Below, one piece after another: positions 1 through 5,167 of a DNA stretch of 11,898 nt (its first letter is position 1; each line of letters starts with the position of its first letter). The position numbers were made by a program, and so were the translations under genes. Under the pieces are notes generated by a model, which saw nothing but the letters and a program-made list of their open reading frames with translations, had not been told where the DNA came from and did not search any database. Origin of the DNA: Bacteroidales bacterium UBA3816. Lineage in GTDB: Bacteria > Bacteroidota > Bacteroidia > Bacteroidales > P3. The stretch lies in contig DFDY01000071.1 in assembly GCA_002368955.1 (NCBI GenBank), positions 47,588 through 59,485 of the forward strand. The letters run 5' to 3'.

Positions 1-587
1 CCGTTGGGATTCTCGCCAATAAGACCGCTGGGGTGTGCACCGACAGGATTGAAGTATCGCAGCAGCACCACATTCCATTCGGGATCGGCCTTCTGCATGT
101 CCATCAGCACCTGTTCCAACATGCTCTTGGTCCAACCATAGGGATTGGTGCACTGGCCTTTGGGGCACTGCTCGGTGATAGGAATCTCTGCTGGGTCACC
201 ATAGACCGTGGCACTGGAGGAGAAGATAATGTTCTTGCAGCCATGCTGGCGCATGACATCCACTAGGGTGAGCGTACCCGAGATATTATTTTCATAGTAC
301 TCCCATGGCTTTGCCACGCTCTCGCCCACAGCCTTCAAACCGGCAAAATGGATACAGGCATCAAACTTGTGCTCTACCATCAATTTGCTGAGGCCCTCAC
401 GGTCGCGCACGTCCAACTCATAAAAAGGAATGGACTCCGTGCCGACAATCTTGGCCACACGGCGCAACGACTCGGGATTGGAATTGCTGAGATTGTCCAC
501 CACCACCGCGGTATGTCCGGCAGCATACAGCTCTATCAATGTGTGGGACCCAATAAAACCGGCCCCGCCAGTAACGAGTATATTCAT
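1..587 (-). CDS. galE: UDP-glucose 4-epimerase GalE (N-terminal 195 residues, 3' end outside window)
   Basis: Interconverts UDP-glucose and UDP-galactose in the cytoplasm (Leloir pathway; also supplies UDP-galactose for surface glycans). Translating the minus strand from ATG 587-585 gives a frame that stays open to the window edge. It shows the Rossmann NAD-binding motif GGAGFIGSH at residues 7-15 (G7, G10, G13), VVVDNLSNS after the second strand, the LDVRD segment near 58-62, FAGLKAVGES at 81-90, SSSATVYG at 123-130 with the expected catalytic Ser (S125 by alignment to the E. coli enzyme), and the short-chain dehydrogenase YxxxK pair as Y150/K154. RYFNPVGAHPSGLIGE at 177-192 is typical of GalE rather than other extended SDRs. 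About 140-150 C-terminal residues are missing because of the window edge. Upstream, CAAAGAAT at 624-631 matches only the TTTG half of a promoter -7 box, so no promoter is called. Confidence 0.95.
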   Translation of the reverse strand, partial: MNILVTGGAGFIGSHTLIELYAAGHTAVVVDNLSNSNPESLRRVAKIVGTESIPFYELDVRDREGLSKLMVEHKFDACIHFAGLKAVGESVAKPWEYYENNISGTLTLVDVMRQHGCKNIIFSSSATVYGDPAEIPITEQCPKGQCTNPYGWTKSMLEQVLMDMQKADPEWNVVLLRYFNPVGAHPSGLIGENPN

Positions 588-774
588 ATATATTGCTATT
601 TTCTATTACAACTTTCTATAACGCAAAGAATGAGATAATATTTTGTCATGTACAGAAATTGTTGCCTACTACTCTTTTTTTCTACTCATGGTTGCACCTG
701 CAACAGAAATTTAGGGGGGGCTCATAAGGCAAACAAAAAATGAAGAATAGGTCGAATTTATCTTTCAGAGAGTC

Positions 775-921
775 CTACATAAATCGGCCGAAGATGGCGA
801 AGAGTAGAGACAAAAAACAGCCTGCGACAACAACTGTTTTCAGCACGGCCAAAAGCAAACGACCACTGGGCGACTCCCAGAAGCCGTCGCGGTTCTTGTT
901 GTCTTCATATTCTCGGGTCAT
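775..921 (-). CDS. Small single-span membrane protein, 48 residues, unrecognised
   Basis: I do not recognise the family. The product starts with a charged, soluble stretch (MTREYEDNKNRDGFWESPSG, residues 1-20) followed by one long hydrophobic helix (about 22-44, LLLAVLKTVVVAGCFLSLLF), ending GRFM. The charged head, single transmembrane span and short basic tail are the usual build of a small membrane protein. The start ATG is 921-919 and the stop TAG 777-775. The frame remains open upstream into the end of glyA, but ATG 921 gives the sensible charged N-terminus. It lies 22 nt beyond the glyA terminator on the same strand and I find no TAnnTTTG box for it, so it would need terminator read-through or an unrecognised promoter. 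A frame on the opposite strand over the same bases (740-937) is basic and featureless, so I prefer this one. It may still be a chance frame. Confidence 0.5.
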   Translation of the reverse strand: MTREYEDNKNRDGFWESPSGRLLLAVLKTVVVAGCFLSLLFAIFGRFM

Positions 922-940
922 AAGGCAGATAAGGTAATTG

Positions 941-978
941 AATAAAAGAAAGGGGCCACTGAAGCCAGCGACCCCTTT
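941..978 (-). terminator. Rho-independent terminator of glyA
   Basis: On the minus strand, 978-949 forms a 13-bp stem (AAAGGGGTCGCTG pairing with CAGTGGCCCCTTT, two G-U wobbles) around a GCTT loop. It is followed by C then TTTTATT at 947-941. It starts 17 nt after the glyA stop codon. Confidence 0.88.
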
Positions 979-994
979 GTATGTTGGTGAACTA

Positions 995-2275
995 CTACCA
1001 AGCAAAGAGAGGACGGTTCTGCATCATCTCGTTGGCCTGGCCGGCAATCTTGGCGCGGACAGCCTCGTCGGTGGGGTTGCAGAGCACCTGGTCAATCATG
1101 TCGACGATGACGGGCATGTCGTTCTCTTTCAGACCACGGGTGGTGATGGCGGGAGTACCTACGCGCAGACCGCTGGTCTTGAAGGCGCTGCGGCTGTCGA
1201 AGGGCACCATGTTCTTGTTGATGGTGATGTCGGCGGCCACCAGTGCGTTCTCAGCCTCCTTACCGGTCAAATCGGGGAACTTAGGACGCAGGTCAATGAG
1301 CATCAGGTGGTTGTCGGTGCCACCGCTGATGACCTTGTAGCCCTTGGACATAAAGGCCTCGGACATAACCTTGGCGTTCTTCATCACCTGTTGGATATAC
1401 TTGTCATAGCTGTCAGTGAGGGCCTCGCCGAGGGCAACAGCCTTAGCAGCGATGACGTGCTCCAGAGGACCGCCCTGGGTGCCGGGGAACACAGCGCTGT
1501 CGAGCAGGGCACTCATTTTCTTGATTTCGCCCTTCGGAGTGGTCTTGCCCCAAGGATTGTCGAAATCCTGACCCATGAGAATCATACCGCCACGAGGTCC
1601 GCGGAGGGTCTTATGGGTGGTGGTGGTGACAATGTGGCAATACTTAAGGGCGTTGTTCAGGTAGCCCTTGGCAATGAGGCCGGAGGGGTGGCTGATGTCG
1701 CCCATGAGGATGGCGCCAATCTTGTCGGCAATTTCACGCATGCGGGCCCAGTCCCAGTCGCGGCTGTAGGCACTGCCACCGCCAATGATGAGCTTAGGAT
1801 GGTGCTCAAGAGCCTTCTTCTCCATATCGTCGTAGTCGACAATGCCGGTTTCTTCCTTCACCTGGTAGCCAACCACCTTGTAGTTGATACCGCTGAAGTT
1901 GACGGGGCTGCCGTGCGAGAGGTGACCACCGTGGTTGAGGTCCATGCCCATGAAGGTGTCGCCGCAATTGAGGCAAGCCAGAAACACAGCCATGTTGGCC
2001 TGTGCGCCGCTGTGGGGCTGCACGTTGGCCCAGCAGGCACCATAGAGTTTCTTGGCGCGCTCGATGGCGATGGTCTCGCTCTGGTCGACAATCTGGCAAC
2101 CACCATAGTAACGTTTTCCGGGATAGCCTTCGGCATATTTGTTGGTCATGACGGAGCCCATGGCTTCCATCACCTGGTCACTTACGAAATTCTCAGAGGC
2201 AATCAGCTCGATGCCTTTGGTCTGACGCTCTCTCTCCTTCTGGATGAGGTCGAAAATTTGGGTATCTCTTTGCAT
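995..2275 (-). CDS. glyA: Serine hydroxymethyltransferase GlyA
   Basis: PLP enzyme that converts serine plus tetrahydrofolate to glycine plus 5,10-methylene-tetrahydrofolate in the cytoplasm, the main one-carbon source. The 426-residue product has the usual full length. Visible family landmarks are IELIASENFVS (22-32), TNKYAEGYPGKRYYGG (44-59), QPHSGAQAN (86-94), the MGDISHPSGLIAKG strand (191-204, D193 and H196 facing the PLP ring), and VTTTTHKTLRGPRGG (216-230), where K222 is the PLP Schiff-base lysine. LLDSAVFPGTQGGP and the late SGLRVGTPAITTRG segment are also present. The DxSHPxGL variant and the LRGPRGG and FDNPWGKTTPKGEI insert are, from memory, typical of Bacteroidota GlyA. It starts at ATG 2275-2273, in front of a clear promoter, and stops at TAG 997-995. 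It is monocistronic by its own promoter and terminator, unless read-through reaches the small frame at 775-921. Confidence 0.97.
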   Translation of the reverse strand: MQRDTQIFDLIQKERERQTKGIELIASENFVSDQVMEAMGSVMTNKYAEGYPGKRYYGGCQIVDQSETIAIERAKKLYGACWANVQPHSGAQANMAVFLACLNCGDTFMGMDLNHGGHLSHGSPVNFSGINYKVVGYQVKEETGIVDYDDMEKKALEHHPKLIIGGGSAYSRDWDWARMREIADKIGAILMGDISHPSGLIAKGYLNNALKYCHIVTTTTHKTLRGPRGGMILMGQDFDNPWGKTTPKGEIKKMSALLDSAVFPGTQGGPLEHVIAAKAVALGEALTDSYDKYIQQVMKNAKVMSEAFMSKGYKVISGGTDNHLMLIDLRPKFPDLTGKEAENALVAADITINKNMVPFDSRSAFKTSGLRVGTPAITTRGLKENDMPVIVDMIDQVLCNPTDEAVRAKIAGQANEMMQNRPLFAW

Positions 2276-2316
2276 ATCAAATATATGTATTAAGTATTTA
2301 TTTTATTAGTGATTTG

Positions 2317-2324
2317 CAAATATA
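2317..2324 (-). promoter_or_regulatory. Promoter -7 box of glyA
   Basis: CAAATATA at 2317-2324 reads TATATTTG on the minus strand, a full match to the Bacteroidota -7 consensus TAnnTTTG, 42 nt upstream of the glyA start. A -33 TTTG is not present at the ideal 19-bp spacing; only an AT-rich stretch lies there. Confidence 0.7.
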
Positions 2325-2358
2325 CGCTTTTTTTGTGATATAAATAGTATAGTTTCAT

Positions 2359-2392
2359 AAAAAAGATGGAGGACCTCCAAAACACAGTCCTT
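2359..2392 (-). terminator. Probable terminator of the coiled-coil gene
   Basis: Downstream of the stop at 2414, the minus strand can pair AGGAC with GTCCT, or alternatively TGGAG with CTCCA around a 3-nt loop (2367-2379). A run of six T follows at 2364-2359. The stem is short and has two competing pairings, so the call is moderate. It sits just upstream of the glyA promoter and would insulate glyA. Confidence 0.5.
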
Positions 2393-2413
2393 CAAAACAC
2401 ACATTTGTGCAGC

Positions 2414-2725
2414 CTATCGTTTGTCCATCACGCCGAAACGAATCCATTGGGGCTGCTCATAGTGTCCCTTGATAGCTTTGCGAAACCCCATCATTTGGGC
2501 TTTCAGCTGTGCCAGCAATTCGTTGTTTTCTCGCACCTTGACGGTCAGTTGGCGGCGCAGAGCCTCCACCTCTTCATCCTTCTTTTTCAGTTCCTTGTAG
2601 GCAGCCTCAAGCCTGTCCACTCCGGAGGCGGTCACGTTCAGGGGTTTCACCTCGCCCATGTTCTTGCGGAGCCCATTCACCAGGGCCTCGGCCTTGTCAA
2701 TTTCATTCAAAATAGTGATAGACAT
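2414..2725 (-). CDS. 103-residue coiled-coil protein, function unknown
   Basis: A small soluble protein without a signal peptide or membrane span. After a short N-terminal segment (MSITILNEIDKAEALVNGLR) it has a long, strongly charged heptad-rich stretch from about residue 36 to 78 (VDRLEAAYKELKKKDEEVEA and onward to ELLAQLKAQ), predicted to be a coiled coil. A conserved-looking tail follows, ending FGVMDKR. The tail resembles small Bacteroidota proteins of unknown function that end in a 'YG..S.EYE.FG..R.SERK'-like motif; this is a memory-based resemblance, not a family assignment. I chose ATG 2725-2723. The frame is open upstream to 2803, but that extension would run through the leader hairpin and sits downstream of a consensus promoter with its own non-coding-looking leader. 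It appears monocistronic, with its own promoter and a probable terminator. Confidence 0.8.
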   Translation of the reverse strand: MSITILNEIDKAEALVNGLRKNMGEVKPLNVTASGVDRLEAAYKELKKKDEEVEALRRQLTVKVRENNELLAQLKAQMMGFRKAIKGHYEQPQWIRFGVMDKR

Positions 2726-2764
2726 AATACAAATTTTAAGTGTTACACAAAGGGTTCTTCGAAA

Positions 2765-2788
2765 GCGATTTTCGCCTTGAAAATCAGC
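2765..2788 (-). promoter_or_regulatory. Hairpin in the leader of the coiled-coil gene
   Basis: GATTTTC (2785-2779 on the minus strand) pairs perfectly with GAAAATC (2773-2767) around a 5-nt loop. Two further G-C pairs extend it across one bulged base. It lies in the predicted roughly 95-nt untranslated leader, about 40 nt upstream of the start codon. It lacks a T-tract, so it is not an obvious terminator. The role is unknown. Confidence 0.45.
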
Positions 2789-2827
2789 GATAAAAACGCC
2801 CAATATGCTGTTCTACAAACCCCTATG

Positions 2828-2858
2828 CAAAAATACAATTATTTTTCGACAGGGCAAA
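2828..2858 (-). promoter_or_regulatory. Consensus promoter of the coiled-coil gene
   Basis: On the minus strand a -33 TTTG (2858-2855), a 19-bp spacer and TATTTTTG (2835-2828) match the Bacteroidota consensus exactly. Transcription should start near 2821, giving a leader of about 95 nt. Confidence 0.85.
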
Positions 2859-2988
2859 AAATAATTTTCCAATGATAAATGTAACCTAACCTCCCCACTC
2901 GCCGACTTCCGCCATCAAGGAAATAAAAGTATATGCGGTGGCAATAAATTAGTATTATGGACGTTATACATATAAAAAATATTGCCCA

Positions 2989-3456
2989 ATGAGAAAGAAC
3001 TTTTTTCTGCTAGTCTTGCTGCCCATGCTGGCCGTGGTTTCCTGCGGCAAAGATGATACCATCAGCCCTATTGACACTGACAATGACGTGGCCGTAGTGC
3101 CAGAGGATCTGGTCGGCTACTGGGTCAGCACCGACCAAAGCACCGAAACCTGCTATCATGGTGACACCTACAGTTGGACCACCAACTACAAGGGCCTCTA
3201 TTACCGCCTCTACCTCAATGCCGACGGAACCTACGCCATGGAGACCGACCTGCAACCCGATGCCGACAATATGGTCAGCCAAGGCCGGTACGCCCTTATG
3301 GGCGACACACTCATGCTCTACAACGACTACGACTGCCTGGTAAGCCATCGCACAGCCACCAGCATGGAGTTGGACTGGACCATCCGAGTGCAAGGCTGCG
3401 GCAACGACGTCACCTACTACGAGCACTTTGTTTTCGACAAAATCCTCCCCGAGTAA
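2989..3456 (+). CDS. Lipoprotein, probably surface-exposed; lipocalin-like fold possible
   Basis: 155 residues. The N-terminus is a type II signal peptide: MRKN, a hydrophobic core (5-17), then VVSC with the lipidated Cys at 19. The mature protein begins CGKDD. In Bacteroidota an acidic or K(D/E)2-like stretch just after the Cys acts as a lipoprotein export signal to the cell surface, so outer-face display is inferred. The body (about 40-150) alternates short hydrophobic strands with turns: LVGYWVSTD, YYRLYLNADGTYAME, GRYALMGDTLMLY, TSMELDWTIRV, YYEHFVFD. This resembles small lipocalin-like Bacteroidales lipoproteins, but no binding residue can be named. Cys 55, 116 and 137 could form a disulfide. 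No clear promoter is seen in 2876-2988. The phosphatase gene follows after 47 nt without an intervening terminator, so the two may be co-transcribed. Confidence 0.85.
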   Translation: MRKNFFLLVLLPMLAVVSCGKDDTISPIDTDNDVAVVPEDLVGYWVSTDQSTETCYHGDTYSWTTNYKGLYYRLYLNADGTYAMETDLQPDADNMVSQGRYALMGDTLMLYNDYDCLVSHRTATSMELDWTIRVQGCGNDVTYYEHFVFDKILPE

Positions 3457-3503
3457 AAGTCCCGTCCAAATAACATTCCCTCATATACATATAAACCCCA
3501 ACC

Positions 3504-4148
3504 ATGCCCAAAGCCATTCTGTTTGACTTCGACGGCACCCTTGCCAACACTGCCCCCGGCATCGTCCTCACGATGCAGAAGACCTTTGAAGAGATGCACC
3601 TCCCCCAGCCCAGCGAGGAGGCCGTGCGACACACCATCGGACTGCCGCTGAAAAAATGCGTGCAAATGCTGGGCAACCTGAACGACGACCTGGCCGAAGA
3701 GGGCACCACCATCTATCGCCGACTCTTCCCCATCTACGAAATAGACCACATCAGCATCTTCCCCGAAGTGCCCGAGACATTGGAATTGCTGGCTTCCCGC
3801 GGCATTCGCATGGCCATCTGCACCAGCCGCAACCGTTTTTCGCTGGACAGCATCCTGCAGCGGCACGGCCTGGACCCCTATTTCGAGACCATCCTCACCG
3901 CCGACACTCACCAACTGAAACCCAAACCCGCTCCCGATATGGCCTTGGTGCTGCTCGACAGGATGCAGACAAAAGCAGAAGAGACCCTGGTGGTAGGCGA
4001 CACCACTTTCGACATCGAGATGGGCAACCGCGCACACTGCCCCACCGTGGCCGTTACCTATGGCAACCACACGCCTGAGCAACTGCTCACGGCCTGTCCC
4101 ACGCACCTTATCGACCACTTCAGCCAGCTGGCCGACATAGCGGGATAG
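3504..4148 (+). CDS. HAD-superfamily phosphatase (phosphoglycolate phosphatase / PpaX-like)
   Basis: A cytoplasmic HAD hydrolase of 214 residues, the usual size for the Gph/PpaX/beta-phosphoglucomutase-like group. Motif I is FDFDGT at 7-12, with nucleophile D8 and acid/base D10. A helical C1 cap follows (about 15-85). Motif II is ICTSRN (T107/S108), motif III is in QLKPKPAPD (K139 or K141), and motif IV is VVGDTTFDIEMG with D166 and D170 holding Mg2+. The substrate cannot be read from sequence; phosphoglycolate and pyrophosphate are the two usual annotations, and nucleotide or sugar phosphates are possible. The start ATG 3504 gives the canonical MPKAILFDFDGT opening. The trmN6 gene starts 7 nt after its stop, so these two are very likely in one operon. 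Confidence 0.92.
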   Translation: MPKAILFDFDGTLANTAPGIVLTMQKTFEEMHLPQPSEEAVRHTIGLPLKKCVQMLGNLNDDLAEEGTTIYRRLFPIYEIDHISIFPEVPETLELLASRGIRMAICTSRNRFSLDSILQRHGLDPYFETILTADTHQLKPKPAPDMALVLLDRMQTKAEETLVVGDTTFDIEMGNRAHCPTVAVTYGNHTPEQLLTACPTHLIDHFSQLADIAG

Positions 4149-4155
4149 GCAAGCC

Positions 4156-4875
4156 ATGAAAGACGAGATTTTCCACTTCCAGCAATTCGACATCCACCAG
4201 GGGCGTGCAGCCATGAAGGTGGGCACCGACAGCGACCTGCTGGGCGCCCTTTGCGCCGGTGGCAGCCGCATTTTGGACATCGGCACCGGCACGGGCGTGC
4301 TCTCGCTAATGCTGGCCCAACGCTGCCCCGAGGCACAAATCACCGCCATAGAGATTGACTCCGACGCAGTGCTAGATGCCCGCCAAAACTTTGCCCAGTC
4401 GCCCTGGAGCGACCGCCTCCATCTGGAGCACATCTCGCTGCAAGACTACCTGTTGCAACACTCTGTGCCCCAATTCGACAGCGTGGTGTGCAATCCGCCT
4501 TTCTTTCACCGCAGCCTCCACTGTCCCGATGCCGGCCGCACCCGCGCCCGCCACACCGCCAGCCTCCCCTTCCCCACCCTCGTTGGCGGGGCCTACAACC
4601 TGCTGCTGCCTGGCGGCAGTTTCTCGGTGTGCCTGCCCACGGAGGTGCTGGCCGACTTCACGCAGCTATGCCTCCAGACAGGCTTTACGCCCCGGCGGGT
4701 GCTGCACATCAAAACCCTCCCCCACAAGGCACCCAAACGCCACGTGCTGGTGATGAATAAAGAAGCCCATGGGGCGGTGCAGGAAGAAGAATGCTGTATG
4801 CGCAATGCCGACCAGACGCGCTCCGACTGGTACCTCCTGCTAATGGCTGACTTTCTCCTCTGTGGCCCACGGTAG
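4156..4875 (+). CDS. trmN6: tRNA1(Val) (adenine(37)-N6)-methyltransferase TrmN6 (YfiC family)
   Basis: An S-adenosylmethionine-dependent enzyme that N6-methylates A37, next to the anticodon of tRNA-Val. The 239-residue product is close to the E. coli family member in length. It opens with the family signature FHFQQFDIHQGRAAMKVGTD (6-25), then AdoMet motif I LDIGTGTGVLSLMLAQR (40-56), an acidic end of the second strand in AIEID (64-68), and the N6-adenine methyltransferase catalytic motif NPPFF (113-117). A C-terminal Rossmann strand follows. The combined opening and NPPFF distinguish it from PrmC/HemK (NPPY) and from rRNA methyltransferases. A short Cys/Glu-rich patch (about 211-217) precedes the C-terminus. 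It sits 7 nt downstream of the HAD phosphatase gene on the same strand. Confidence 0.9.
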   Translation: MKDEIFHFQQFDIHQGRAAMKVGTDSDLLGALCAGGSRILDIGTGTGVLSLMLAQRCPEAQITAIEIDSDAVLDARQNFAQSPWSDRLHLEHISLQDYLLQHSVPQFDSVVCNPPFFHRSLHCPDAGRTRARHTASLPFPTLVGGAYNLLLPGGSFSVCLPTEVLADFTQLCLQTGFTPRRVLHIKTLPHKAPKRHVLVMNKEAHGAVQEEECCMRNADQTRSDWYLLLMADFLLCGPR

Positions 4876-4888
4876 TCCGCGACAGGCT

Positions 4889-4973
4889 CGTTTCCCCACC
4901 ACAATAGAAACGCTTCAAAAACGTTACTCCTCCACAGCACTAACGAGGCGGTAACGAACCTATAAATTTTAGG
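4889..4973 (+). repeat. Cluster of three short inverted repeats between trmN6 and hydB
   Basis: In the 292-nt gap after trmN6, three dyads lie close together. The first is CGTTTC (4889-4894) with GAAACG (4907-4912). The second is CGTTAC plus CCTC (4922-4932) with GAGG plus GTAACG (4945-4956), a stem of about 10 bp with small bulges. The third is the near-palindrome CCTATAAATTTTAGG (4959-4973), with one mismatch off centre. None is followed by a clean T-tract, so a rho-independent terminator for trmN6 is possible but not shown; binding sites upstream of the hydrogenase promoter are the alternative. The rest of the gap (about 4974-5033) is AT-rich and holds nothing I can name. Confidence 0.4.
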
Positions 4974-5033
4974 TCTAGAATCGCCATAGAGAAGAGTGAA
5001 AAGAAACAAAGTGTAGAAAAATAATATGGAAAG

Positions 5034-5064
5034 TTTGTAATTCATTATTTTTTTTGTATTTTTG
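5034..5064 (+). promoter_or_regulatory. Consensus promoter of the hydBAC operon
   Basis: TTTG at 5034-5037, a 19-bp spacer and TATTTTTG at 5057-5064 match the Bacteroidota -33/-7 consensus exactly. Transcription should begin near 5071, leaving a leader of about 97 nt before hydB. Confidence 0.9.
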
Positions 5065-5088
5065 CGCATTACGACAATAGTACCCACC

Positions 5089-5114
5089 CTTTGTGTAAGA
5101 AGCTATGCACAAAG
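5089..5114 (+). promoter_or_regulatory. Inverted repeat in the hydBAC leader
   Basis: CTTTGTG (5089-5095) and CACAAAG (5108-5114) are perfect 7-nt arms around a 12-nt centre. They lie about 18 nt after the predicted transcription start and 53 nt before the hydB start codon. This could be an operator or an RNA hairpin. The last arm with its next bases (CACAAAGAC) recurs at 5156-5164, just before the start codon. The spacing does not fit the Rex redox-repressor consensus, which has 8 nt between TTGTG and CACAA. Confidence 0.5.
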
Positions 5115-5167
5115 ACGTTGAGTGATATTAGAAATTTATTAATCCATTATAAAAACACAAAGACAAC

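Noticed and set aside
691..704. GTTGC-ACCT-GCAAC hairpin near galE as a terminator
   Set aside because: Only a 5-bp stem with no T-tract after it on either strand; likely chance.
740..937. 65-residue basic plus-strand frame opposite the small membrane protein
   Set aside because: No domain, membrane span or promoter. The opposite strand gives a chemically sensible small membrane protein.
938..2293. 451-residue open frame on the plus strand across the whole of glyA
   Set aside because: It is the antisense of a clear glyA. The His/Val/Gly/Ala-rich translation has no domain pattern and arises from the biased third positions of the real gene.
2726..2803. Upstream in-frame extension of the coiled-coil protein by 26 residues
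   Set aside because: It would translate the leader hairpin and adds an unrelated, non-heptad segment. ATG 2725 fits the normal start better.
2366..2875. 169-residue plus-strand frame over the coiled-coil gene
   Set aside because: Antisense to a coiled-coil gene that has its own promoter; its tail runs through AT-rich leader and promoter sequence.
3417..4433. 338-residue minus-strand frame across the phosphatase and the start of trmN6
   Set aside because: Spans two recognised genes and their junction in antisense; no recognisable domain.
5091..5112. Rex operator in the hydBAC leader
   Set aside because: The TTGTG and CACAA half-sites are 12 nt apart instead of 8, so the dyad does not fit the Rex consensus.
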